Shown in pieces: positions 1 to 6,741 of a DNA stretch of 64,000 nt (position 1 is its first letter; the number at the start of each line of letters is the position of its first letter). The stretch is from Halococcoides cellulosivorans (GTDB taxonomy: Archaea > Halobacteriota > Halobacteria > Halobacteriales > Haloarculaceae), in contig NZ_CP028858.1 of assembly GCF_003058365.1 (NCBI RefSeq), positions 1,782,836 to 1,846,835 on the forward strand, read 5' to 3'. The translations under genes and the position numbers were made by a program. Under the pieces are notes generated by a model, which saw nothing but the letters and a program-made list of their open reading frames with translations, was not told where the DNA came from and ran no database searches.

Positions 1-698
1 AGGGCGGCGAGATTCGAATGGACGGCCTCTCGAACGAACACCCCCTGGACGAGTACACGGTACAGCTCCAGCCCGACGGTGATTACGCCAACCTCCACTG
101 GGGGATGTACGTCCACAACGGCTCCGAAAAGTTCGAAATTCACTTCCAATCGACCAGCCCCGGGAAATGCAAGCACGGAAACTACGAGGGCGACCTCTAC
201 ATGACCGTCTTCTATCAGAACGCGACGACCCACGAGGAGTGGCACACCAAAGCGATCGACCCCGACACCCACGAGGACCTCTCGATCGACTGTTCGTCGC
301 GCACGCTCACGCTGAACGCGCTGGCCGACGAGGACCTCTATTACGAGAACATCGAGAACATCCCCGGTACGAGTTCCGCGGGCAACAAGTGGATCTTCGG
401 TGACGAGATCACGGACACCTACATTACGGGGCCGACGACCTCCTTCGAGGCCCACGACGTGGATCGCGGCCAGTACGACCGTGGTGACAAAGAACGCGCC
501 GCGTTCGTCGTGAACCACTACTTCGGCCTGCTCAACGGGAGTGCGAACCTCACCGTCACGGACGGGCCCGGGTCGAGTTCGCGCGTCGACGAGGCCGCCT
601 CGCGCGGGCGCATCTCCTATCCGATCGAGACCGGCCCGCAGTTCCTGCACTATCTGCACGTTACCGCCCGTGACGTCGTCGTCGACGTCCGTGGGTGA
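1..698 (+). CDS. Pilin-like/surface protein, C-terminal part (5' end outside window)
   Basis: The frame is open to the window edge, so this is the C-terminal ~231 residues of a longer protein; the ATG at 18 is probably internal. The visible part is extracellular in character: acidic, rich in Thr/Ser/Tyr, with NGS- and NAT-type sequons and no membrane segment. The end (a VVNHYFGLL stretch, then a glycine/serine-rich segment and YPIETGPQFLHYLHVTARDVVVDV) resembles haloarchaeal pilin-like proteins of the DUF7289 type as I recall them, which carry an N-terminal class III signal peptide. That N-terminus is not visible here. Family assignment is tentative. The gene ends 48 bp before the tRNA-Ala gene, which has its own promoter-like box. 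Confidence 0.45.
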   Translation, partial: GGEIRMDGLSNEHPLDEYTVQLQPDGDYANLHWGMYVHNGSEKFEIHFQSTSPGKCKHGNYEGDLYMTVFYQNATTHEEWHTKAIDPDTHEDLSIDCSSRTLTLNALADEDLYYENIENIPGTSSAGNKWIFGDEITDTYITGPTTSFEAHDVDRGQYDRGDKERAAFVVNHYFGLLNGSANLTVTDGPGSSSRVDEAASRGRISYPIETGPQFLHYLHVTARDVVVDVRG

Positions 699-710
699 GC
701 GCGGGTTCGA

Positions 711-720
711 TGGGTTTATC
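711..720 (+). promoter_or_regulatory. TATA-like box of tRNA-Ala
   Basis: A GGTTTATCC-like stretch lies about 30 bp before the tRNA, the usual distance for an archaeal TATA box driving a tRNA transcript. It sits just after the stop codon of the preceding gene, so the tRNA need not depend on read-through. Confidence 0.5.
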
Positions 721-746
721 CGGGGCCGTCGGTTGAAATCGAGTGC

Positions 747-818
747 GGGCTCGTAGATCAGTGGTAGATCATCCCCCTGGCACGGGGAAGGCCCCGGGTT
801 CAAATCCCGGCGAGTCCA
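747..818 (+). tRNA. tRNA-Ala (anticodon GGC)
   Basis: All four arms can be folded by eye. The acceptor stem is GGGCTCG (747-753) with CGAGTCC (811-817), one G-T pair, and discriminator A818. The D arm is GATC/GATC, the anticodon stem TCCCC/GGGGA with loop CTGGCAC (anticodon GGC), and the T arm CCGGG-TTCAAAT-CCCGG. No intron is seen and CCA is not encoded. The 3' end (797 onward) is the target of an integrated element whose repeat reappears at 4985. Confidence 0.95.
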
Positions 819-829
819 CTCGGCTCACT
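797..829 (+). repeat. attL: 33 bp direct repeat in tRNA-Ala 3' end
   Basis: This 33 bp sequence starts in the T arm of tRNA-Ala, runs through its 3' end, and continues 11 bp beyond it. The same 33 bp occurs without mismatch at 4985-5017. The intact tRNA is on this side, so the element displaced the old tRNA end to 4985. Integration into tRNA 3' ends by tyrosine recombinases is the common pattern in archaea. Confidence 0.88.
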
Positions 830-895
830 TCGTTCGCCTCGTTCCCTCGCCGACCTTCGCAAAATCGAAGATTTTGCTCAGTCCCGGCGAGTCCA
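830..895 (+). repeat. Hairpin repeat downstream of attL (copy 1)
   Basis: This continues the attL similarity imperfectly. It holds an 8 bp stem GCAAAATC (859-866) / GATTTTGC (870-877) with a 3-nt loop, then another copy of the tRNA end, CCCGGCGAGTCCA (883-895). A matching block follows attR at 5018-5086, where the stem has a different sequence but still pairs. It could be a transcription terminator for the tRNA or part of the recombination site. Confidence 0.6.
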
Positions 896-1238
896 TTCGG
901 CTGACGCCGCATCAGCAATCGACACACGGCGTCGGCATCCGACACCTCCTTTATGCCCGTTCCCGAGAGTTTGAGCGGTCAGTCCGTGCGTCTTGCCGGC
1001 TCCAATGGGAGAGGTCGCCTCTCCCGGGTCCGAGCCGTATGGTGGTCGTCACAATTGATTCGTTGTAGCCGACATATAGAGATTCGGGTACCCAGTTCGC
1101 TGTAGCAATTGAAGAATACAGCGGGAAGACGGCCGGAGGACGAGAGAATGGGATTAGAACATCAATTGATTCGGCCATTGCTACGGTAACGCAACTCGGT
1201 CAAAATATTTTTTGCAGATTTCATCCGCGCGGTAGGCG
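896..1238. other. Intergenic, left end of element; no gene seen
   Basis: No convincing gene. A 75-codon frame on the minus strand (951-1178) has no recognisable product or start signal. The sequence CAATTGATTCG occurs twice, near 1051 and 1164, and the base composition falls sharply after about 1040. A run of T/A at 1203-1215 is a possible terminator region for the convergent cargo operon ending at 1239. Confidence 0.4.
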
Positions 1239-1502
1239 TCATGGTGCCGTTGGATTTCTATATTTAATATAGTAGTCAACATAATCGAGGTCGGATGGAT
1301 GGGATTCCGCCAACCGAAAGACACCATCAGGGTGTTCATGCATTTGGGTCAGTTCGTAGGCAATGTTCGATGCCTCCACCTCATCGATGTCCTGTAAGAT
1401 TATTGTCCCATCTCTACGGCCTGTCTGAATCCCATTTAATAAATCAGTCTCGCCAATCTGGGAATAGAAGATAGCTCGTCGCGTTATCTTGACACGGCTC
1501 AT
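1239..1502 (-). CDS. Small cargo protein of element operon (third gene), unknown
   Basis: An 87-residue protein. I choose the ATG at 1502 because it follows the stop of the upstream gene (1504) after a single base, which suggests translational coupling; a longer frame from 1580 would overlap that gene. The sequence is mixed charged with several aromatic residues near the C-terminus (DYVDYYIKY) and has no signal peptide or membrane segment. It contains ILQDIDEVEASNIAYEL, a probable helix. I do not recognise the family. Its place as the last gene of a tightly packed operon on an integrated element suggests it works with the two larger proteins. Confidence 0.7.
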   Translation of the reverse strand: MSRVKITRRAIFYSQIGETDLLNGIQTGRRDGTIILQDIDEVEASNIAYELTQMHEHPDGVFRLAESHPSDLDYVDYYIKYRNPTAP

Positions 1503-1503
1503 C

Positions 1504-2478
1504 TTAGAGAATTTGGCGGTGCTCTTTGACACAGTAGTAAATGCTCCGGACAAACGATATTGATGAGAGGATGACCTCAAGGGCGACCTCAGAATCTACC
1601 TGCCACGATTCTAAGGTTTCAGATTCTTTCCCGTGGGCTCCCGGAATACGCATAGCCCCCAGATAATTGGCACCGTGTAGATGACGTTTTAAGATTAGTC
1701 CGTCTCCGCGCATCATGTTTGCTAAGCTCCCAATGCCATTTGCACGAGTGTAGTCTGAATCAGAGTCTCCTTCTTCTGTCGCTAATTCACGCGTTATGTT
1801 TTCTGCCGCAACGACGGCATCCACAATGGCGCTATCCGGAGATTCTTCGTATGATAGGAGCGCCTCTTGGAACTTCTCCACACTCTCTTCTTCTGCGTAC
1901 GCAATTACGTCGCCACCTAATTTTTTGTGGACGAACAAGCGGGCTTTCGCCTCTGACAGGAGGGCATCTTGGAGGTCCTTAACATAATCAGTCGGAAGAG
2001 TCTCGACCTCGATTGTCGGAACTAAGTCCTCGTCGTCCTCAAGAAGGTCCGACTCTTCACCGATGCTCAAAAACTGCTTCTTAATGACGTCAACAGACGT
2101 GTCCATCTCATAAAGCGTTTTCACAGACTGAGCTGACCGCTCTGCATCAAATCCCTTGTCGAGAAAGGATAAAAACGTCATAAATGGACTATATCGCTGT
2201 GCGTATCGGTTCAAGAGGACAAACCCTTGTTCTGGACTCATCTTTCGGGCTTCTTCTTCCACGTCGGGAGATGCGCTAAACGACCCATCATTCTCGACAA
2301 GAAGACCGAGTTCGAGTCCAAGTTGAATAACGGCCGCTGTGTACGCCTCGCTCATATCGATAATCTCAGCAATGTCTTCGGTGTCCAACGGCCGAGGCGA
2401 AGTTGCAAGGCCAATGACGACCTCGATTAGTGGCTCAGGTTTTACCGCTCGGGAGTGTAGATAGTAATCCTCATTCAT
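1504..2478 (-). CDS. Element operon protein 2, winged-helix-like, unknown function
   Basis: A 324-residue acidic soluble protein. Its start overlaps the stop of the preceding gene by 4 bp (ATGA). Residues ~15-70 (PEPLIEVVIGLATSP, then DIAEIIDMSEAYTAAVIQLGLELGLL) read like a winged helix. A second region carries SVDVIKKQFLSIGEESDLL, resembling SSDVIRRQKKFFADVGLL of the partner protein, so the two may share a domain. The C-terminal half is helical and contains RANGIGSLANMMRGDGLILKRHLHGANYL. No nuclease, NTPase or methylase motif is visible. Base composition is AT-richer than the chromosome. A defence or regulatory role is only inference from context. Confidence 0.75.
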   Translation of the reverse strand: MNEDYYLHSRAVKPEPLIEVVIGLATSPRPLDTEDIAEIIDMSEAYTAAVIQLGLELGLLVENDGSFSASPDVEEEARKMSPEQGFVLLNRYAQRYSPFMTFLSFLDKGFDAERSAQSVKTLYEMDTSVDVIKKQFLSIGEESDLLEDDEDLVPTIEVETLPTDYVKDLQDALLSEAKARLFVHKKLGGDVIAYAEEESVEKFQEALLSYEESPDSAIVDAVVAAENITRELATEEGDSDSDYTRANGIGSLANMMRGDGLILKRHLHGANYLGAMRIPGAHGKESETLESWQVDSEVALEVILSSISFVRSIYYCVKEHRQIL

Positions 2479-3314
2479 CTGTCTTCGTAACTGGTGAGCG
2501 TCCGGTGTCCCTCCGATTCCCCATTTTCAGAGGGCGTTTGAGGCTCGGGAACTTCAGCCTCCAGACCCTCCCGAACAGCTATTATTAGTTTCTTTACGTT
2601 TTCAGGACCTTCATCTCCGGATAAGTCTAAATTGATTGAGAATTGTCCCTCCTTCAATATTTTACTCGCAGATGGTTCCTCTTGCGGGTATACACGGACC
2701 TCCTCTTCCTGACCATCCACAGACGGTTCTGACTCAGGGGATTGGTCTTGTCTCTCTTCCTTCTCGTCAGCTATTTCCTCTGTTTGCTTAGTTTCCACCG
2801 AGTCACTCTGGCGCTGAGTATCAGCAATTCGGTAGTTACCCCCCTCTGTTTCTATCAGGATACCAGTCCAAACGAATAGGTCAACGAGGGCCGCAAGTCC
2901 AGTCTTTTTCCGAGGAGTTGATGGGTCTGTCTCAGTGATAAATGCAAGCGAATCTATAACTTCATCTTTGACCAGCTCACCTGAGCCGATATCGTTAATG
3001 AGTTCCTCAGTCACCTCCCACTCATCAAGCAAATCCCTGAGCCCCTCAGCCGCTTCGCCCTCTCGGTCAAATGCGAGTGCACGGCCTATGTTGTTCCCTG
3101 CTTGTAGAAGTCGATAGTCGTGGCCCTCCTTAGAAAGAAGCCCAACATCTGCGAAAAACTTCTTCTGCCTTCTAATGACGTCCGAACTTGACTCTATCTC
3201 TTCCTCCACATCCTCGTCCTCTACCAATTCATCAGTGTCGGCGGCTTCGTAGTATCCCTCGATAATCTCCTGTAGCGTGTCGAGACTCGCTTTGGGAACT
3301 GGGTGATTTGGCAT
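2475..3314 (-). CDS. Element operon protein 1, DUF5343-like?, unknown function
   Basis: A 279-residue protein and first gene of the operon. A frame reaches upstream to an ATG at 3353, but a TATA-like box at 3341-3350 puts the transcript start close to 3314, so the ATG at 3314 (MPNHPVPKAS) is preferred and the message is leaderless. Residues ~5-140 are helical with winged-helix-like segments (SSSDVIRRQKKFFADVGLL; KTGLAALVDLFVWTGILIE). A Glu/Gln/Ser-rich linker follows, then a C-terminal strand-helix unit GQFSINLDLSGDEGPENVKKLI, reminiscent of the C-terminus of DUF5343-type proteins. That likeness is from memory and weak. No catalytic motif seen. Confidence 0.75.
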   Translation of the reverse strand: MPNHPVPKASLDTLQEIIEGYYEAADTDELVEDEDVEEEIESSSDVIRRQKKFFADVGLLSKEGHDYRLLQAGNNIGRALAFDREGEAAEGLRDLLDEWEVTEELINDIGSGELVKDEVIDSLAFITETDPSTPRKKTGLAALVDLFVWTGILIETEGGNYRIADTQRQSDSVETKQTEEIADEKEERQDQSPESEPSVDGQEEEVRVYPQEEPSASKILKEGQFSINLDLSGDEGPENVKKLIIAVREGLEAEVPEPQTPSENGESEGHRTLTSYEDR

Positions 3315-3340
3315 TGTGGTAGAAAAGATAGTTCCATGGG

Positions 3341-3350
3341 GTGATAAAAC
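3341..3350 (-). promoter_or_regulatory. TATA-like box of the element operon
   Basis: On the minus strand this reads GTTTTATCAC. Its distance of about 27 bp to the ATG at 3314 fits a leaderless archaeal transcript and decides the start of the first cargo gene. Confidence 0.5.
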
Positions 3351-3893
3351 CAACGACTCGGTGACAGATGGAGGTGTTTGTGGTACATACTACTTCAACT
3401 CTTGCCCACAACATGTATCAGATGCATTTGGTGTCTGGGTGACCACCACTACAGTACAGTAGTATAGTACCATAACACAGTACGAGGATGAGCGTACGAG
3501 TAACATCGGGAAGGTACCCGTAGACACAAGACCATACTAACCAGTACGGTGAACCGTAGGAGTATCAAAGACGGCACAGCAGCAGATAGCAGGCCAGAGA
3601 ACAGGCATTACAGTCGGGGACAAAGCACTCAAACCCGTACTCACAGCCCCGCTTTCTATCAGAGCCACGGACAGGCTTGTGATGCGGTTTTAAGTGGAAG
3701 ATGACCAATCACCTATTGGTAAGTAAGAAGCCAGCCACGAGCGATTCTGTGGCCTCTGAGAGCATCTCGTGCTAGCAGCAGACTTCGGGATTCAGCGGCT
3801 GTCTGGACAATTTACCGTCGAAGCGTTGGTCACTGTTCTCTGAATCTCTGGTGACCGGTCACTACATCAGAAAACCGACAGAATGGATGGACT
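3351..3893. other. Long intergenic region with GTAC-rich patch and an inverted repeat
   Basis: 540 bp without a supported gene, between the promoter of the cargo operon and the 3' end of the integrase. The tetramer GTAC occurs at least seven times between about 3380 and 3640 (about one expected), often as CAGTAC or AGTAC. A perfect inverted repeat ACCAAT (3704-3709) / ATTGGT (3715-3720) lies just after a TTTTAAG stretch at about 3690. These may be operator, excision or origin sequences. The only small frame, starting at 3701, is 24 codons. Confidence 0.5.
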
Positions 3894-4904
3894 TTACAGG
3901 TCTTCGAGGTACCGCCGACGGGTGTCCATCTGTTCGGCCTTGTTCCGTCGGTCGTAGTGGGCGTCGAGTACCTCACGGCTCACGTTCATCCGCTCCGAGG
4001 CGACGTCCTTCGGCTTCCCGAGGTTGAGCATGTGGGTTATCGCACCCTTCCGCAGTGCATGAGGGGACACCGAGGATGGGCACTTGCTTGCCGTGTTGTA
4101 ATCGCCAGCTTCGCAGGTGTCCGGTGACCGGTCATGTGGACACTGGGCACCGAAGTGGCACGGTCAAGTGACTGTGTAGATGTTCCGCTGAAGCGTGGTT
4201 TTCGCCGGCCGGCCGCTTCCCGTTGAAAACAGTGGCTCGCGCCCGTAGTCGTCAAGGCAGCCAGACCTGTGCATGTCTACGAAGTCGCTCAGGACGTCGC
4301 AGAGGTCGTCCTTGATGTAGACGTCACGTTCACCGTTTGCTTTGTTCTTGAGCGGCGTGCCTGTCTCAGGGCGGTGTCGGAGCATGAGCGTGTTCCGGTC
4401 CGGGTCGAAGTCTCCGAGGTCGAGTGACCGGAGTGAGCCACTCCGCATGCCAGTGTGCCAGAGGGTGTAGAACACCGCGTGTCGAAATGAGGCATACTCG
4501 TACTTGTTCAGGTACTCCAGCATAGCGTCTGCTTCCTCGGAGGTGATGTACGTCTCGTTCACCTCGTCGGCGGTGGACACCTCGGGCACGGCGACCTTCT
4601 CGTTGAGTCCCGCACGGACTGCGTCAATCTTCTTGCAGAACCGGAGGAACTTCTTTAGATTCCAGAGGTTGCCCCGGAGGGTCACCTGCTTAACTTCCTC
4701 GGCGCGGTCCATCCGGAAGTTTATCACTGTGCGCCCGGTCACGTCGTTCATGTTGTCGATGCCTTCCTGTTGGCACCAGTCGGTAAACGCCGCGAGGTCG
4801 TACTTGTAGTTCTGTAGGCTATTCTTGGACAGCTCGTTTTCGCGGCTGGTCAGGTACATCTCTACAGCGCGGTCCGGTGCAATCGGGTCGAGTTGGTCCG
4901 TCAT
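3894..4904 (-). pseudogene. Tyrosine integrase interrupted by in-frame TGA
   Basis: An XerC/D-like phage integrase. From the ATG at 4904 the frame runs 246 codons to a TGA (4164-4166) and then continues in the same frame for 89 more codons to TAA at 3894. Residues ~10-95 are the SAM-like core-binding domain. The catalytic domain has the first Arg in HTGMRSGS (R154); after the stop come HALRKG (H282, R285) and DAHYDRR with the nucleophile Tyr317. The product of the first part alone lacks the HxxR box and tyrosine and should be inactive. The segment after the stop is otherwise undamaged, so the mutation is recent (a CGA-to-TGA change is a simple explanation) or is read through. The gene lies 80 bp from attR, as expected for the element's own integrase. 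Confidence 0.88.
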
Positions 4905-4984
4905 GGTGGTTTGCTCCTGTAGACAACCACCATCACAGCCCGAGCATCAGCCGGAGCGGCGAGCGGAGCGAGCCGCAGGCCTCC

Positions 4985-5017
4985 GGTTCAAATCCCGGCG
5001 AGTCCACTCGGCTCACT
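4985..5017 (+). repeat. attR: 33 bp direct repeat
   Basis: Identical to 797-829 and contains the last 22 nt of tRNA-Ala. It marks the right end of the integrated element. The flanking bases to the left (GCAGGCCTCC) differ from the tRNA, so no second functional tRNA is formed. Confidence 0.88.
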
Positions 5018-5086
5018 GCGTTCGCTCAGTCGTTCCCTCGCCGACCTTCGCGAAGCCTTCGGCTTCGCTCAGTCCCGGTGAGTCCA
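5018..5086 (+). repeat. Hairpin repeat downstream of attR (copy 2)
   Basis: Matches the block at 830-895. Here the 8 bp stem is GCGAAGCC (5050-5057) / GGCTTCGC (5061-5068) with a 3-nt loop, followed by CCCGGTGAGTCCA (5074-5086), a degenerate extra copy of the tRNA end. Compared with copy 1, three base pairs of the stem are changed on both sides, so pairing is kept while sequence drifts. Confidence 0.6.
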
Positions 5087-5224
5087 TCGGAGCGACCGAG
5101 TTTTACGAGGGAGCGAGAATGGACGAGCCGAGCGTAAGCGCAGCGAACGCGTGGATTTTGAAAACGAATCCGCGTCGGCCTGGCCAAACTGTTAAGACTG
5201 TCAGTGCTGTACGTTCTGGTAGCA

Positions 5225-5419
5225 ATGTCAGCCGACAAGCGGATCCCCGTCACCGAGGAAACCCGGAAAGAGCTTCACGACCTCAAGGAGCCAGGGCAGA
5301 CGTACGACGATCTACTCCAGGAGTTGGCTCAACAGCGACGACGAGAAGACCTCGAACAGCGGTTTCAAGACCTCGAAGACGCTGACAGTGACGAGTTGAC
5401 GGCGCTCGACGATGTCTGA
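5225..5419 (+). CDS. RelB-like antitoxin (haloarchaeal small antitoxin family)
   Basis: A 64-residue protein starting at ATG 5225 (MSADKRIPVTEETRKEL); a longer frame from 5204 is less likely. The pattern KRIPV.EET...L...K..G.TYDDL..EL is shared with the products at 24627 and 27382, followed by a charged helical tail rich in Glu/Gln/Arg that should bind the toxin. The gene overlaps the toxin gene at 5412 by 8 bp. It probably neutralises the RelE-like toxin and represses its own operon, as is known for type II systems. Confidence 0.8.
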   Translation: MSADKRIPVTEETRKELHDLKEPGQTYDDLLQELAQQRRREDLEQRFQDLEDADSDELTALDDV

Positions 5420-5705
5420 ATACGATGTCCTCCTCGGCGACGACGCCAGCGCCTTTCTCGATGCCGCCGACGAAAAGACCGAGCGGATTTGTACGGAAAA
5501 ACTGTCGTTTCTGACGGAAAACCCCTATCCGGGTCGCGGCCAGGGTGACAAAGAGAAACTCCCGATCGATGGCCGTCGCGACCGGTTTCGATTGCACATC
5601 TCCCGGAGCTACACCGCGATCTACACCGTCCTGGAGGACGCGGGTGAGGTTCGAGTCCTCGAAATCGTCCCGATCGACGAGGCGCACAAGCGGTATGGGT
5701 TTTGA
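5412..5705 (+). CDS. RelE/ParE-family toxin
   Basis: A 97-residue protein with the RelE/ParE pattern: an N-terminal strand, two helices, then DRFRLHISRSYTAIYTV and a final strand ending EIVPIDEAHKRYGF. RelE members usually cleave ribosome-bound mRNA or bind ribosomes, with basic and tyrosine residues in the C-terminal sheet; R/H/Y residues are present in the expected place. Translationally coupled to its antitoxin by an 8 bp overlap. A homologous pair lies at 24627-25112, with the same PIDEAH-RYG ending. The pair sits just outside the tRNA-Ala element. Confidence 0.8.
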   Translation: MSEYDVLLGDDASAFLDAADEKTERICTEKLSFLTENPYPGRGQGDKEKLPIDGRRDRFRLHISRSYTAIYTVLEDAGEVRVLEIVPIDEAHKRYGF

Positions 5706-5914
5706 GTATCGCGCAGGGGTCGTCCCCCTCACTTGAAGCGTTATCGAGAAGACTTATCGATTGGTGGTTGATGGATGGGGAGGCGGTCTCCTTGTTTGAA
5801 CCATGTTCGACGTTCGCACTCGCGAAGACCGCCCATCACCCCACCCCGACCCACCCAACCCCCGTCCCGGACCGCAATCGACGGCTTCTTTGAGGGGAGT
5901 CCACAAGCGCGGGT

Positions 5915-6112
5915 ATGGAGGCAGCCAGCCTTCGGGACAGCACCCAGATCCGCCTGCCCGCCACGGCGATCGAGGGGCTTCGCGAGGAACTCGACACGCG
6001 CTTTACGCTCACGATCCGGAGCGAGGCGGACAGCGTCCGGATCATCGGCAGCCCCTCAGAGATCAAGGCTGCCAGCCGATTTCTCTCCCGGAGCGGCGTG
6101 ACCGTCGCCTGA
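5915..6112 (+). CDS. VNG_1110C-like small conserved protein
   Basis: A 65-residue protein beginning MEAASLRDSTQIRLP. It contains TQIRLPATAIEGLREELDTRFTL followed by a VRIIGSPSEIKAASRFLSRSGV segment, suggesting a small alpha/beta fold. A protein of this type is encoded just upstream of rpl11 in haloarchaea such as Halobacterium; that synteny, recalled rather than searched, is the main support. Function unknown. Confidence 0.65.
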   Translation: MEAASLRDSTQIRLPATAIEGLREELDTRFTLTIRSEADSVRIIGSPSEIKAASRFLSRSGVTVA

Positions 6113-6125
6113 CCGGGAAACAGCA

Positions 6126-6134
6126 ATCTTAAAC
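6126..6134 (+). promoter_or_regulatory. TATA-like box of rpl11
   Basis: ATCTTAAAC lies 24-32 bp before the ATG of rpl11, so the transcript would start at or only a few bases before the start codon. In Halobacterium L11 is known to be transcribed apart from L1-L10-L12, which agrees with this separate promoter. Confidence 0.55.
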
Positions 6135-6157
6135 CCGCGCCGACGGATCCCTATTGT

Positions 6158-6634
6158 ATGTCTGAGACCATCGAAGTGCTGGTCGCGGGCGGGGAGGCCA
6201 CGCCTGGCCCGCCGCTCGGACCGGAACTCGGCCCGACACCCGTCGACGTGCAGGCCGTCGTCGGAGAGATCAACGACCAGACCGCCGCGTTCGACGGCAC
6301 CGAAGTGCCCGTCACCGTCGAGTACGAGGAGGACGGCGCGTTTTCGATCGACGTCGGTGTCCCGCCGACCGCCGAACTGATCAAAGACAAGGCCGGCTTC
6401 GACACCGGGTCGGGCGTCCCCCAGGAAGAGTTCGTCGCCGACCTCTCGATCGAAGAGGTCGCCCAGATCGCAGAGCAGAAACTCCCCGACCTGCTCTCCT
6501 ACGACCTGCCCGCCGCCTCCAAAGAGGTCGTCGGGACCTGTGTCACGCTGGGCGTCACCATCGAGGGGACCGACCCACGCGAGGTCGCCGCACAGATCGA
6601 CGCCGGCGAGTTCGACGACGAACTCGCAGCCTGA
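6158..6634 (+). CDS. rpl11: 50S ribosomal protein L11 (uL11)
   Basis: 158 residues. It binds 23S rRNA at the GTPase-associated centre together with the L10/L12 stalk. The N-terminal stretch EVLVAGGEATPGPPLGPELGPTPVDVQ is the conserved L11 N-terminal domain with its proline-rich hinge, and the C-terminal RNA-binding domain carries AASKEVVGTCVTLGVTIEG. Length is normal for an archaeal L11. It lies 107 bp upstream of rpl1, and that gap contains a second promoter and a leader. Confidence 0.97.
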   Translation: MSETIEVLVAGGEATPGPPLGPELGPTPVDVQAVVGEINDQTAAFDGTEVPVTVEYEEDGAFSIDVGVPPTAELIKDKAGFDTGSGVPQEEFVADLSIEEVAQIAEQKLPDLLSYDLPAASKEVVGTCVTLGVTIEGTDPREVAAQIDAGEFDDELAA

Positions 6635-6647
6635 CGGCGTTCGACGG

Positions 6648-6741
6648 CTTTAAGTTCCCGATCCCGTTCTTTTCGGTGGAGACACAGCCAGTCTGTGTCA
6701 CCGACCCGTAGCAGCCGTACGGCGTACTACGGAGGTGAACG
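6648..6741 (+). promoter_or_regulatory. Promoter and structured leader of rpl1-rpl10-rpl12 (likely L1 autoregulatory site)
   Basis: A TATA-like CTTTAAG (6648-6654) is followed by a leader of about 70 nt. The leader has two inverted repeats: GACACAG (6681-6687) / CTGTGTC (6693-6699), and CCGTAG (6706-6711) / CTACGG (6727-6732). The second reaches into the strong Shine-Dalgarno sequence GGAGGTGA (6731-6738). A leader of about this length with an rRNA-like L1-binding structure was described for Halobacterium, where L1 represses its own translation; the same is inferred here. Confidence 0.65.

Larger units (their letters stand above)
797..5017. mobile_element. tRNA-Ala-integrated element with broken integrase
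   Basis: A 4.2 kb segment bounded by perfect 33 bp direct repeats (797-829 and 4985-5017). It holds a three-gene operon on the minus strand (1239-3314) and a tyrosine integrase gene (3894-4904) next to the right repeat. By eye the cargo is near 45-50% GC against mid-60s around it, which supports recent transfer. No replication, capsid or conjugation gene is visible, so it is a minimal or decayed integrative element carrying one cargo operon. The integrase has an in-frame TGA and is probably inactive, so the element may be stranded. Confidence 0.85.

Noticed and set aside
951..1178. 75-codon frame at the left end of the tRNA element
   Set aside because: No promoter or coupling, biased composition, and no recognisable sequence.
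3380..3893. Replication origin of the tRNA-Ala element
   Set aside because: GTAC enrichment is suggestive, but no initiator gene or AT-rich unwinding element next to it was found, so it is reported only as an unexplained patch.
4164..4166. TGA in the integrase as a selenocysteine or pyrrolysine-like codon
   Set aside because: Selenocysteine is not known in haloarchaea, pyrrolysine uses TAG, and the position is not conserved catalytically. A nonsense mutation is simpler.
4037..4255. Alternative-frame ORF over the integrase stop
   Set aside because: The in-frame continuation of the integrase contains the catalytic HxxR and Tyr, so the other frame is a shadow.
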